A stretch of 64,000 nt of DNA from Xanthostigma xanthostigma (GCA_963575645.1 OY754467.1:32609108-32673107), one strand, 5' to 3'; shown: positions 11,617-23,595, numbered from the stretch's first letter. Numbers and translations are program-made. Notes: generated from the letters alone by a model not told the origin.

Positions 11617-14600
11617 AATTGGTTGTCTGTAAAGTCGGTTTACGGACGATAGTTTTACGTGATAACGTATTCCGTAATACATAACCTAAACCTCCCAAAA
11701 TTTGGTTTCAATCCGCTTATCCTTGGTGTCGGAATGATAAAAAATGTCAAAAGTGACGTTTGCAACTTACAAAGTATTATGTTCTAATAATAATTAGTTA
11801 TTCCAATACTTAACTTAGAAGGCGTTGCAATTCTCAAAATACTGATGTCAAAAAATTGAATTAAACATTAGAAATGCAGCCGTTTTCATGTTAAGACAAG
11901 ACATACGTTTGCTTCTAATTTCCATGTACGGCAAACAAAGACAACCGACCGCGTCGCGCCATGCATTAGACAACATTGCATTTATACAGCTATTTTTCTA
12001 TATAAATTTGTATAAAATATTTTTCTATATAAATTTGTATAAAAAAAATTGGTTGTCTGTAAAGTCGGTTTACGGACGATAGTTTTACGTGATAACGTAT
12101 TCCGTAATACATAACCTAAACCTCCCAAAATTTGGTTTCAATCCGCTTATCCTTGGTGTCGGAATGATAAGAAATGTCAAAAGTGACGTTTGCAACTTAC
12201 AAAGTATTATGTTCTAATAATAATTAGTTATTCCAATACTTAACTTAGCAGGCTTTGCATTTCACAATATACTAATGTCAAAAAATTGAATTAAACATTA
12301 GAAATGCAGCTGTTTTCATGTTAAGACAAGACATACGTTTGCTTCTAATTTCCATGTACGGCAAACAAAGACAACCGACCGCGCCGTGCCATGCATTACA
12401 CAACATTGCATTTATACAGCTATTTCTCTATATAAATTTGTATAAAATATTTTTCTATATAAATTTGTATAAAAAAACTGTTTAGGCAAATTCTGTTATG
12501 CGAAATCTATGTAAAATGTTCTCCTCTTTCGTTTAAGACTGGTTTCAAACCGATCTGATTTAAATTGAGCGAGAAATTAGCAAAAAGCACGCACAGGGTC
12601 AGGCGGAACGTTACGCGTTAGAAACGTTAGGAACGTTACGTTACACTTTTTCGTAAATGCAGTCGGTGTTTTATCAATTTATAAGATTGGTGATTCATCA
12701 ATTTATAAGACGTTATCACGTCAAAAGTTTGAGCATTTTATTTTTAGTTTATTGACGTGATAACGTCTTATAAATTGATGAATCACCAATCTTATAAATT
12801 GATAAAACACCGGCTGCATGTACGAAAAAGTGTAACGTTCCTAACGGTCGTAACGTTCCGAACGTAACGTTCCTAACGCGTAACGTTCCGCCTGACCCTG
12901 TGCGTGCTTTTTGCTAATTTCTCGCTCAATTTAAATCAGATCGGTTTGAAACCAGTCTTAAACGAAAGAGGAGAACATTTTACATAGATTTCGTATAACA
13001 GAATTTGCCTAAACAGTTTTTTTATACAAATTTATATAGAAAAATAGCTGTATAAATGCAATGTTTAGCATGACGCGACGCGGTCGGTCGTCTTTGTTTG
13101 CCGTACATGGAAATTAGAAAATAACGTATGTCTTGTCTTAACATGAAAACGGCTGAATTTTTAATGTTTAATTCAATTTTTTGACATGAGTATTTTGTGA
13201 AATGCAACGCCTTCTAAGTTAACTATTGGAATAACTAATTATTATTAGAACATAATACTTTGACAGTTGCAAACGTCACTTTTGACATTTCTTATCATTC
13301 CGACACCAAGGATGAGCGGATTGAAACCAAATTTTGGGAGGATGTTTGATATGCAAATATAAAGTGGCCTATTGTTTTTGGGGAACATCGGCGCATGCGT
13401 AAAAAATATATCTCTTATAATGTTGTTTTATATAATAATAATATAGTTTTTAAAACGCTTTTTACTCTATCTATTTTTACTAGAAATTTTTGTAAATTTT
13501 TTGGGGAAAATCGGCGCATGCGCAAAAGAGATACATGCCATAGTTGTTTTTTATATAATAATAGTATACTTTTTATAGTGTTTTATTATTCTACTTAATA
13601 AAATTTACCTAAATTTGAAGCGAAAGATGCAATATCATAGATTCGAATTATTATAATTATTATATAAATTTAGGTTATGCATTACGGAATACGTTATCAC
13701 GTAAAACTATCGTCCGTAAACCGACTTTACAGACAACCAATTTTTTTTGACGTGATAACGTCTTATAAATTGATGAATCACCAATCTTATAAATTGATAA
13801 AACACCGACTGCATGCACGAAAAAGTGTAACGTAACGTTCCTAACGTTCCTAACGTTCCTAACGCGTAACGTTCCGCCTGACCCTGTGCGTGCTTTTTGC
13901 TAATTTCTCGCTCAATTTAAATCAGATCGTTTTGAAACCAGTCTTAAACGAAAGAGGAGAACATTTTACATAGATTTCGTATAACAGAATTTGCCTAAAC
14001 AGTTTTTTTATACAAATTTATATAGAAAAATAGCTGTATAAATGCAATGTTGTCTAATGCATGGCGCGCGCGCGACGCGGTCGGTCGTCTTTGTTTGCCG
14101 TACATGGAAATTAGAAAATAACGTATGTCTTGTCTTAACATGAAAACGGCTGCATTTCTAATGTTTAATTCAATTTTTTGACATGAGTATTTTGTGAAAT
14201 GCAACGCCTTCTAAGTTAACTATTGGAATAACTAATTATTATTAGAACATAATACTTTAACAGTTGCAAACGTCACTTTTGACATTTCTTATCATTCCGA
14301 CACCAAGGATGAGCGGATTGAAACCAAATTTTGGGAGGATGTTTGATATGCAAATATGAAGTGGCCTATTGTTTTTGGGGAACATCGGCGCATGCGTAAA
14401 AAATATATCTCTTATAATGTTGTTTTATATAATAATAATATAGTTTTTAAAACGCTTTTTACTCTATCTATTTTTACTAGAAATTTTTGTAAATTTTTTG
14501 GGGAAAATCGGCGCATGCGCAAAAGAGATACATGCCATAGTTGTTTTTTATATAATAATAGTGTACTTTTTATAGTGTTTTATTATTCTACTTAATAAAA

Positions 14601-14730
14601 TTTACCTAAATTTGAAGAGAAAGATGCAATATCATAGATTCGAATTATTATATAAATTTAGGTTATGTATTACGGAATACGTTATCACGTAAAACTATCG
14701 TCCGTAAACCGACTTTACAGACAACCAATT
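11617..14730. repeat. Palindromic cluster of four copies of element family E
   Basis: The copies are: partial forward 11617-12046, forward 12047-12726, reverse 12752-13742 and reverse 13747-14730. The forward and reverse copies face each other across a 25-bp spacer (12727-12751), making a giant palindrome with arms of about 680 bp. The termini are AATTGGTTGTCTGTAAAG and CGTTATCACGTCAA. The reverse copies have an extra segment of about 330 bp between GGGAGG and TTAGGTTATG, including GCGCATGCGC/T blocks. Other copies lie at 43337-44004 and 53115-53827. No transposase is encoded, and the class is unknown. Confidence 0.7.
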
Positions 14731-15170
14731 TTTTTATAATAAATTATCTGCAAATATTAAAAGGCAACCCTTAAAAAAATATAAACAGTCAGTCAAAAAA
14801 ACGGTAATTTTCAAATAGTGCTGTGACGTCACATATTATATAGGTACATTGTATTTTTTGTGCAATAAATTTATTATTATTATTATTATTATTATCATAT
14901 CTACCTGACCTTGTCGTAATTCCATTTTCTTCAAAATCAATAGGGCTATCCATATTTGAATAACAAACATCCTCCCAAAATTTGATTTCAATCCGCTAAT
15001 CCGTTTGACCTGTATCGTATTCACAGATTAACAGACGAACAAACTTGTTCCAAAAATATGTTTTTTGGATTCGGGGGACTTCAAAATGAAAATATATTGT
15101 AAAAATTTGAAAAGTGAATTTGACTTAAGTTAGTACCGTTCCACACTTGTCGAGTTGGAATGGTAAAAAA
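14731..15170. repeat. LINE-like tail and family C end module
   Basis: GCAATAAATTTATT followed by an (ATT)n run (about 14868-14895) looks like a retroelement 3' tail. It is followed by the family C module: CATCCTCCCAAAATTTG, GTTTGACCTGTATCG and TTGGATTCGGGGGACTTC, ending in GAGTTGGAATGG (15151-15162). The same module forms both arms of the 59-61 kb repeat. Confidence 0.5.
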
Positions 15171-16020
15171 TAGTGAATGAACGATTATTCTATGTGGATT
15201 GCATTATTCTATAGTGTACAGCATATTGTCTGTGTCATATTGCTGACTGGACGTTTGTATTATTACACGAGAGCCGAAAGTGTAGCAGAAATCACCCCTT
15301 GGAAAAAAAATGCTTTGTATGTTAGGTTTATCATTATCAATAAGGGAGCGTTTACACGCGGCTTTTTTAAAAATAGAAAAAGTAAGAAGGGAGGACCCTT
15401 CTTTAAAAATTGAAAAAAATTTGAAAAATAATTTCGCTCTGTTTCGTTTGATATTATGCATACTTATTCATGTTTTCACGCGTTTTGAAAATCTGCAACT
15501 CTTTAAGACACTAAACGATTTTTGGCCTGTTTTATATTAACCGAAAAAATCAAGCTGAATAGATTCCGACAATCCGCAACCCTGTATCACCGTTAGTTTC
15601 AGGAATATTATTTGAGTAAAACTTAAAAACGCCATAACTTCTAAACGACTAATGATACGGAAGAGGTGGGAGTGGTCGGAATCGATTCAACGCGATTTTT
15701 CTCAGTTGTAAGTCGTATATAAACAATATCTCACTGATATCTCAATTTTTAAAACAGAAAAAGTAAAATTGAAAAATAATTTCGCTCTGTTTCATTGGAT
15801 ATTATGCATGTTTATAGAAAAAGTCATTCCGATCATCCGCAACCCTGTATCTCAATTAGTTTCGGAGATGTAGTCAATTTAAACTGTCTATATTCTTAGA
15901 CATTTTAAACCGTCATAGCATCTAAACTAATCGAGATACGAATTTGCGCTTAGACCTAATCGATTCAGCGTACTTATTTCTATAAGACACGTTAATATTA
16001 AACTTATCTATATACTTTAT
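15171..16020. repeat. Diverged direct duplication
   Basis: AAATAATTTCGCTCTGTTTC with a following ATATTATGCAT occurs at 15426-15460 and again at 15774-15810. TCCGCAACCCTGTAT occurs at 15571-15586 and 15836-15851. A repeat unit of roughly 265-350 bp is therefore partly duplicated. No gene was recognised. Confidence 0.45.
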
Positions 16021-16024
16021 ATTA

Positions 16025-16440
16025 TTATATTATATACTAATATTATAAAGAGAGAGTGCGAAGTTTGTGAGTTTTGTAGATATGTACGGACTGTAATCTC
16101 CGAAACTACTCATCCGATTCAATTTTTCTTTTACCAATACTTAGAATGCACCGTCAGGTTGGACATACAGTGCGCTCGGCTAAAGAAGACTGGCGGGGAA
16201 AAGGCGAGAAGTCGCTGATGTGTATGTAGCCCATATTGCATAGAAGCGGTTCCAGGATCATTACCTTTTACTAATATAAAATGCATGTGCGCTCTTCTGC
16301 AATAAGGTCATAGCACATTCCATAGACCAATCTTCTTTTAAAATTCGTACCGTAGGCTATATAGTATATATATTATCGCGTTACAACAAAATCACTTTTT
16401 GTGGAGACCAATTTTGCATCGACGAAAAATCTTTACTAAT
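16025..16440 (+). mobile_element. Helitron-like element remnant
   Basis: TATACTAATATTATAAAGAG at the left, AAACTACTCATCCGATT in the middle and ATCGCGTTACAACAAAATCAC towards the right match the element at 55527-56673 in the same order. The Helitron ends (TC at the 5' end, CTAG at the 3' end) are not intact here, so the class is inferred from the better copy. Confidence 0.45.
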
Positions 16441-17475
16441 CTTTATACTATCTGTACTAATATTATATAGGGCTTCACATCAAGTTTAAAACCACCATTT
16501 CTTTATTGGAAAAAGCGAAGCGAATTCAATTCGTTTCGCAGAATATTTATTATTATACCGTCAAAAAATTGAGAACAATTTTCATTGTTTTAAAATTGAT
16601 ATTACATTTTTCTATACAGCTCTAATTTTAATTTAAAATCCGTCCTCGTGTCTCACTGATTGGTAGAAAATGCAAATCATCTATATTATGTTATGTCAAA
16701 GCTCCGTTTGAAAGAATCGACGATGCAAAAATGTAAAAAGAAACAAGTTCAATTTAATGAAAACTAAATCAAAAATTCAAATTTAAAACCAATTAGAGAA
16801 CTGAGAAGTGGTGCATCCGTCAGATGAAATTGAATAAAAATTACAATACTGGAATGTCGTCCATTCGACAGAGACGACCTTACTAAATTACTTTGGAAAA
16901 TTTAATTACCGTTTACGCCATATTTATGAAACTTTTCAACATATCTATATATACCTAAATAAAAATCAACTGCCGCATGTATGAAAGATTATTATCAAGG
17001 ATTGCATAAGAGAAAATTTTTGAAAAATCCACCAGGAAAGTCGGAAATTTGGTTACTTATCAACTTCCCAGTACATTGGGAAGTTATTGTAATGAATCCG
17101 AAAATCAAAAAAGGTTACACTATTTTTGAAGATCTCTCTCCCCCTCTCTCTCAAACAAGTTAACAAACCGATATAAATATTGCTAGAAACACTGCTTGGA
17201 CCTCTGCTGCTGGCCGGTAGGCTGGGTGCGAAGCTGGAAATGACGTCATTGCGGGCTCGCCTGCTATCTCACAAGATAGGTTTTAAAATTAGAATAGGGG
17301 CTATTTTTTGCTAGGTCCGCTGTTAGGTATGAGCAAGAACCAATCGTGAAGCAGTATCTGGTCACGTGGGCGACTTGAACAAACGTCCACAAACAATCAC
17401 TATGCCATAGTGTGTGTTCTGTTCAGATACAATAAACATGCACTTTTGTTACCGTTCCGTCACTGCTCGCGCACC
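16441..17475. other. Unassigned stretch
   Basis: No gene was recognised. A perfect short palindrome ACTTCCCAGTACATTGGG lies near 17063 and is shared with 4353. The sequence becomes richer in G+C from about 17200 and contains CACGTG at 17364-17369. Confidence 0.3.
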
Positions 17476-17530
17476 GAATCTACCTGCAAAGCATGCTTCT
17501 TAATTACAAACATGCTCTGCAGGTAGATTC
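17476..17530. repeat. Compact near-perfect hairpin
   Basis: Arm GAATCTACCTGCA pairs with TGCAGGTAGATTC (13 pairs). After one mismatch AGCATG pairs with CATGCT (6 pairs), around a 15-base loop. Its size resembles an animal pre-microRNA, but nothing shows transcription, and the window is full of palindromic MITE debris. Confidence 0.4.
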
Positions 17531-18718
17531 ACACGAGACGTCTTTCTAATTAAGAAAACCAGCGTTAAAAAACTAGTAGTGAAATCTAGCAAGGAACCTA
17601 GCGGCGTATCCAGCCTCGTGTGCAGCTGACTTAAGACGCTGTTCTGTATTTTCAGTGTTAAAATTAACAGTTAAATTTTTGTTTCGCTTTAACTTATATG
17701 CAATGTTAAAATTGTTAGAAAGTTACAAAAGTTTGCCAGCACCGTCAATTCTTACCATACAGAAATAAGACAATTAAACAGCTTTCACATTATGCAAACA
17801 ATTTGAAAAATTGAGCTGATAAGGAAGGTAAAAGGGTTTTTGCCGATTCGGCGCAGTTCGAGTTCTAGCCAACTAGGAGACGGATCGCGGGACACGGCGG
17901 CCGCGGTCAACAATGCAATGTGACAGGAGAGTTGTCCAGTTTTCCCGTCTGCAGACGACTAACTGTCAGCCACAACCGGTTGTTTGTTGTGAACTATTTC
18001 GTGCATTTTCCATACCGCTCGGAGAATGCAGCGGCGATGCTACTTGCTCCCCGCCTGTCTATACACCTTTATTTCTCTTCGAATTGTGATTATAATGGGT
18101 TCGCTACGGTACAGCAGTTTTATTATATTTCGTGAATTAATAGAGCCGTGCTCGTGTTTGTGCATACTACTGTTTAACAACTTAACATTTTGATCAATTT
18201 TAGCTAATATAATTGTAATAAAAGTTATCCAGATTAATAATGTCGTCGAGGGGTATACAGTTGACTGTATAAAAAATTGATTTTTTTTTTAAAGTGACCA
18301 CCAAAATATTATTCTAAACGACGAAAAAAAGACGCTGTCGAAGTTTCAGCTCTTAATATTAATATTAAGTGGTGCCTCATCGCGATTTTCTATTTTGCCA
18401 TCTAAATAACGTAAAAAAAATCTTTTTAACTTTGGAATTTTAAAACATTATGTCAACGGATTAGCGTTTCGATAAAACTAATACACATATTTGTAGGAAA
18501 TTGAATGCTCTATAAAAAATGGTCTCTTAGTATTTTATGATAAATCTACTCTTTCAAAAGTTAGTCGCAGTTAAAGTTTCATAAATTTTCTACCGCATCC
18601 GCATTCGTAAAAAAAGATCCGCAATGCCTGTTTCGGACGCGGATGTAGATGTCAAAAATGATCGATATGCCTCGCGGTCGCAGACGTCTGCAACATCCCT
18701 CCTCTTAACGAGTAAACA
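17531..18718. other. Unassigned stretch with a GC-rich island
   Basis: The segment 17820-18080 is GC-richer (GGCGGCCGCGGTCAAC at 17896-17911). It contains a 71-codon open frame with no similarity I recognise. A non-coding 5' exon or CpG-type regulatory DNA is possible. Confidence 0.25.
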
Positions 18719-18727
18719 TATAAAAAG
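18719..18727 (+). promoter_or_regulatory. Possible TATA box
   Basis: TATAAAAAG sits just downstream of a GC-richer block. No arthropod initiator (TCAGT) lies at the right spacing and no coding exon follows directly. It could serve a non-coding first exon of the LMX1 gene, or be chance in AT-rich DNA. Confidence 0.15.
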
Positions 18728-19694
18728 AGGATGAGCAGTAAGCGAAAACAGCGACTGGCATCCGGATGAAGTCAGATCGAGCAGCTAGTATTAAATATTG
18801 TAACAAAACTGTTATAGTTCGTGGTGGAAAATATTTATTTACAATAGTGAAACGTTAAGAAAACAAACAAAGAAACTTCTCTGTAACGTAACAGAAACAA
18901 AACAATTCTAACTGATAAAATAAAATATAAGTAATGAAGAATACAAAGTTACTATTTATGTACACGAAATATTTTCAACACAGGAACATATCAAAATTTA
19001 TTTAGCACACTTATTTATTAACTATATACACACGATTATTTACACAGTTCATTTATTTATTTATCTCAGTAGTTACCTTAGTACTGTTTACGGTACTGTC
19101 GATTGTTTACTCGATGAAACACCATATTGTATTACTGCCTCTTTACTGAGCTATCGCGTGGTTTATATTCGCTAGATCGTTCTTTTTTTTTGCATTCATT
19201 GTTGTCTGGAATTTGGTAACGAAGCCCTTTTTACCTACGTATATTGTTAGAACAAGAAACCGATTGTTGTTCCACAACAATCTGTGTGTCATTGTTAAAA
19301 TGACGAGCCGATTATTGTCTCACGAAATAAAAACGATAAATTCCGACATATATTGTCGTTATCGAGAACTGGCGCGAACGCATATGTAGGTACAGGACTG
19401 AAGGAAGGTCGCGCCGCGCGCGGTCGGCATCTCTAATATTGCGAGAGCGGCGCCATGAACCACAAACACTTGTAATAAGGCCAAGGGACGCCGCCGTCGT
19501 GAAAACCGCGATAGACGGACGGACGTTCTATCCTGCTTCGGTTGCAAACCAATGCAAGGTGTTTGTACGCGCCGACAGAACTCGTCCAGAGAAGTAAGCG
19601 TCAACTAATCAGTGCAGTACTGTCCACTATGGGACGAGAAAAGATCAAAACAAACAAAAAAATGTTTGAGGAACGCGGTAATCATAGTCTAAGA
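18728..19694. other. Unassigned stretch
   Basis: A GC-richer block lies at 19360-19600 (GGTCGCGCCGCGCGCGGTCGG). No exon is supported. Confidence 0.25.
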
Positions 19695-19928
19695 CAGTGG
19701 TTCCCAAAAGGTGGTCCGCGGACCCCCAGGGGTCCGCGGCTAGCCGGTAAAAAATAAAATAGTAAAAAAATTTTCAAAAAACATGCTCAGATACGCTAAA
19801 AACGTGCCAATTTAAGAGCAATTTTGCAAATTTTCTATACCCCCCAGACCTCCCGGTATTCGGGGGTCCCCGACTACTTAGCTAGTTCACTTAGGGGTCC
19901 ACGATTACCTGTTATTTGGGAATCACTG
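19695..19928. mobile_element. hAT MITE
   Basis: The terminal inverted repeats CAGTGGTTCCCAAA and TTGGGAATCACTG are flanked by a perfect 8-bp duplication GTCTAAGA (19687-19694 and 19929-19936). The 234-bp element has GC-rich subterminal stem sequence and no coding capacity. Confidence 0.85.
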
Positions 19929-19936
19929 GTCTAAGA

Positions 19937-20514
19937 TCTCGATTTGGCTTTAATTTTTTATTAAAAATAGCTGTTCAAAGAAATTGAATGGCAACCGAAT
20001 CATTTTTTCTTTATGAATACACTATATTATCAAAATTCAAATTTCATTAAATAACACGATGGATGAAGATCGAGCCAAATCGAGAACTTGTACCTACTAT
20101 AACGAGAGTTGAGGACGTATAAACAAGTCAATTTATATTGGTTTCAAATATATAAAATTATCAATCAATTTGTTCAGACTAAATATTGACAAAAATTATA
20201 ATCCAATAGATGACACAATTAATTGGTATAATATAAAAATTTTAGATAATGAAACAAATTTCTTTAAAAGATTGTCTACGTATATAAAGCAAAGCCCCTC
20301 GCGTGTTTTTCTGTGTCCACTTAAACTTATCTATACATAATATAATAAATTTGCATCCGAACGAAGCGGGACCGGCCCGCCAATAATTAATATATCAAAT
20401 AAAGTTTCCTCACTGACGTACAGCCGAAACCACTGAGCCTTGAAACTTGATTTTTTAAGGACTCTCTACTATAGAGGGATGAAAAATGAGATTGAAAAAT
20501 TGTTTGTCTTTAAT
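19937..20514. other. Unassigned stretch with Helitron-like remnant
   Basis: At 20280-20380 the text AAAGCAAAGCCCCTCGCG and CGAACGAAGCGGGACCGG resembles the 3' part of the Helitron-like family. No gene was recognised. Confidence 0.3.
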
Positions 20515-20932
20515 AGTTATTACACCACACTGGCCGAAAGTTTGATATCTTGCACTGCGCGTCATGTTACACAAGGCAAAGCCGAGGGCATAATGACGCG
20601 CAGTGCAAGAATATTAAACTTGTCGCCAGTTCATACCTTACTAAATACATTAATTAATTAATTACCTATTAATTACATAAAACACAGATAAATTCCAAGC
20701 AAGCAGCTTTGAGGTTATACGTATAAAAGCACGAATGACAGCTGTTCGCCACTATTAGCTAAAATGTAATAGGGTTGCTATGGAAACGGCATCTAAGCAA
20801 CAGTTGATAGGCAATTTTTTCTTTATTGCCGCCCGAACGTACGTACTTCCCGCATCGGTGCGTGTAATTCCGCCAATGCGTAAATGTTAGACTTACTGTC
20901 TTACAATTGATGCCGAAAGTATGTAGGGTAGG

Positions 20933-21832
20933 ACGGGGGAATGGCGTTCACTTAAGGAAAACATGGTGTATTTTTTAAATTATTTATTATGAATCAAAAT
21001 TAACAAGAGTAACAAAGTCTTTAACTATCGAGTAATCAACAATTTAACAACAAAAGCATATATCTTTCACCTACTAGTAGTAGGAAAACATTATTAAAAA
21101 AACATGTTTGAGCGGCATTGCCCCTGACTTTGGGTAATGCCGCTCAGGGTCTCATAAAGAAGTGTACCCAATCCAATCCGGCTGTTTTGCTGCTTTGATC
21201 AAAATTGTTTTTGATATTGTTGCGCTCAGCAAATTTATAAACAAGTTTACGCAAATCTGCAACGTTGAGTCCATAATATAGCGAGCCCAGCAACTTAACT
21301 TGTTCAGCAATTTCAGTTTCTTGCTGTTGGGTGGAAAACGGGCTTCTTCGGTCTAAGCCGCTTTAGCGGTGGTCCTTTGACGATTTCTTGGCATATCTAT
21401 CTAAAACAATAAAAAAATAAGTCACTAAGGGGTTATGGCGCTCAGATGAGCGGTATAATCCCAACCGGTCGTTTTGTAATCAATTTGAAATTTAAAAAAA
21501 ATCATACACGATTGTTGAAAATTGACTGCAATATCACAAAATAGAATAGTTTATTGGCAGAAAAGTAAAATTAGTAATTAAATAAGCATTAAAGTTTTGG
21601 ACTTACCGACAAAAAACACCTAATTGAAAATTAGATCATTGCGGCCGCAAACGAAAAAACGCTCTTCACGGTCACATGACGCGACCTGACTGTCCGTTTG
21701 CAACGCTGTCTATTAGAGGCCCCCTCCCCTCGCGCTTCACGCGACGTGACATGTCGCTACGTTTCTTTTTGACAGAGTTACAGAGGTGAGCGCCATTACC
21801 CAGTGAGCGCCATTCCCCCTCTCTCCCCTACT
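20933..21832 (-). mobile_element. Pogo/Tigger-like element, internally deleted
   Basis: The inverted ends GGGTAGGACGGGGGAATGGC and CATTCCCCCTCTCTCCCC are flanked by TA on both sides, as in the Tc1/mariner superfamily. Comparison with the empty site GAAAGCATGTGCTTTCG near 8490 confirms insertion. The interior keeps a broken N-terminal part of a pogo-type transposase on the minus strand. Confidence 0.7.
21143..21394 (-). pseudogene. Pogo/Tigger-type transposase N-terminal remnant
   Basis: Minus-strand translation begins MPRNRQRTTAKAA, then meets a stop. In a second frame it continues with RRSPFSTQQQ and GLNVADLRKLVYKFAERNN, and ends KTAGLDWVHFFMRP followed by a stop at 21143-21145. The order (Arg/Thr-rich psq start, then a CENP-B-like helix-turn-helix with the AGxDWxxxFMxR motif) is characteristic of Tigger/jerky-type transposases. 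The linker between the two helix-turn-helix units and the whole DDE catalytic domain are missing, and a frameshift separates the pieces. It cannot be functional. Family assignment rests on motif memory, not on a search. Confidence 0.6.
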
Positions 21833-21862
21833 TTCGATCAAGGTATGAAGAAAAACGTTTTT

Positions 21863-22392
21863 TTTACTATCTAATATCTTTTTCCTGGTTAATATTTCAT
21901 TACGCGTCACTGCACTGATAACACAACGTCTGTGTGGCTGTGTATTTATATATACGTATATAAATAGGTGTGCAAAGATGACCGTCACTGGAAACCACCG
22001 GAACCACGAAATACCTTGGTCGTGTTGGCCGTTGTTGTCCGTCCTATTGCATCCGTTCGTACACTGCTCTGTGCACCCAACCACCCTCACAAAACACTAA
22101 GAAGGCACCGGTATTCGTTCCGATATCACCTCGGATATTTAGAATTCTTCATCTTGGTTTTCATTCAACTCTCTATTAATGTAAATAAAGAACATTCCGT
22201 CCATGGTCACTATCAAATGGTGTCAATATTGCTTCATCAAAACGGGTTGGCATTTTTTTCCCCTTTCGAAGGTCGGAAAAATATTATAATACTTCAATAT
22301 AATATAAGATTAGTGTGAATGCTGCGTTAAGTAAAATATGGCAGGAATATACATATATTAGATATCGTGTCCATCGATAATAATTAATAATA
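21863..22392. other. Unassigned stretch
   Basis: Overlapping open frames on both strands at 21737-22318 share the same moderately GC-rich DNA and resemble nothing known. No splice-bounded exon was found. Confidence 0.3.
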
Positions 22393-22534
22393 AAAAATTC
22401 GCAGGTTTGTGGACAAAAGTTATATTTATAATTGTACGACGTTTCGTCTATAAAAAGTCTAAATTTATAGACGAAACGTTGTACAATTAGGTATAAATAT
22501 AACTTTTGCCCACAAACCTGCGAATTTTTTCTTA
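22393..22534. repeat. Long hairpin with ACGTTTCG motif
   Basis: The arms AAATTCGCAGGTTTGTGG... and CCACAAACCTGCGAATTT are complementary over about 60 bp, with CGTTTCGTCTATAAA/TTTATAGACGAAACG near the centre. The GACGAAACGTT segment matches the right half of the hammerhead-like motifs elsewhere in the window, but the CTGANGA box is absent. Confidence 0.55.
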
Positions 22535-22739
22535 TTGATGGCAGGATACGTTCAAAGAATTGAATCAAAGCGTATGAAGAATGAAAAAAATTCAGTAAAT
22601 ATACCTACTTACACAGTAAATTTTCGAATTGTTTCAACAAGTGCGCCCTTAGGACCTGACTCCTCAGTATCGCAAATTTTTCGAACAAAACAAAAAGATT
22701 TTTAAAGTAAATTTTTTTTTCGATTCAGAAGCTTTAAAG

Positions 22740-22880
22740 TGTAATGAAACTTTGCAACGGTGTACTGTGATGAATGACTGTCTCGTAACCTAAAGGTCGA
22801 AGGTTCGATCCCGGCGTTTTTTTTACAATTTATTATACCAGTTGTAGTGTAAAATACAGTCTCTTATTCTATTTTATTAA
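22740..22880 (+). repeat. tRNA-derived SINE copy 2
   Basis: GTCTCGTAACCTAAAGGTCG leads into a clear polymerase III box B, GGTTCGATCCC (22802-22812), then a body with TAGTGTAAAATACAGTCTC. It aligns with the interrupted copy at 985-1800 and supplies that copy's uninterrupted form. Confidence 0.6.
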
Positions 22881-22899
22881 TTGACAAAAAATATAATTT

Positions 22900-23595
22900 T
22901 GTTTAGAGGAGGCTTGTCTTTTGCCATATTTTTGACTTGAAGCCAGGTAGTTCCTTGTTCACAAAACTTCTTCACGAACAGTTCTTCTCCAGGATATTTT
23001 TAGTCTTCCTCTTTTTCGGTATCCCTGTGGGTTCCAATCCAAGGCTATCTTCGATATGGCGTCATCTGTCTTTCGTAGCGTATGTCCTATCCAATTCCAT
23101 TTCCTACGTTTTATAGTTTTATAGATTTGTCAAGACACGCACGTTTCCAAAGCTCGTTGTTCGAGACGTGTTCGTACCATTTCACCTTGAGGATTGCTCT
23201 GATACATTTGTTTATGAAGATTTGCAGTTTAGTTGTCATGGCTTTCGCCACTTTCCAGGTTTCAGATCCATATAGAAGGACCATTTTACATTCGAGATAA
23301 AAATACGTAATTTCGTTTTTTCAAAAATCATGCTTGAATGCAAAATACGATTTAAACTTCCGAACGCTTGAGATACTTTTTTGATTCTACTGTCTATATC
23401 CACTTCTGCTCCTCCATCATTGCTAATTATACTGCCCAGATAACAAAATTCTTCCACTTCTTTAACAGGTATAAGCTGTTGTCGACTCACCTTAACGACT
23501 TTCATAGCGACTGTCTTATTGATACGAAGACCTGCGACTTCTGCCTGTTCCATGAGGAGATCTACTTTTGCTTGCATATCCGCGCTATTATTATT
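22900..23595 (-). pseudogene. RTE-type non-LTR reverse transcriptase, 3' remnant
   Basis: The open part (23236-23577, minus strand) reads MQAKVDLLMEQAEVAGLRIN, then EEFCYLGSIISNDGGAEVDI and KTKLRIFISNVKWS. These are the conserved segments that follow the catalytic YADD in RTE/BovB-like elements. Downstream on the same strand, after frameshifts, come WNWIGHTLRKTDDAISKIAL and WNPQGYRKRGRLKISWRRT, the typical RTE C-terminal block, followed by stops. The piece is truncated at its 5' side (near 23590), so the endonuclease and catalytic palm are absent. A minus-strand element end lies close to the SINE at 22880. Non-functional. Confidence 0.75.

Larger units (their letters stand above)
20515..21862. 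mobile_element. MITE family B, copy interrupted by a pogo element
   Basis: The hairpin 20528-20625 (GGCCGAAAGTTTGATATC, GCACTGCGCGTCAT), then GGGTTGCTATGGAAAC and TGATGCCGAAAGTATG, reproduce the order of the 8080-8530 copy. The final CTTTCGATCAAGGTATGAAG is displaced to 21833-21852 by an inserted element of about 900 bp. Confidence 0.65.

Noticed and set aside
11888..14204. Similar short open frames (reading MLRQDIR...SMYGKQR) repeated at 11888, 13022 and 13995
   Set aside because: They recur because the underlying family E repeat recurs, are bounded by repeat sequence, change frame between copies and match no domain. Not counted as genes.
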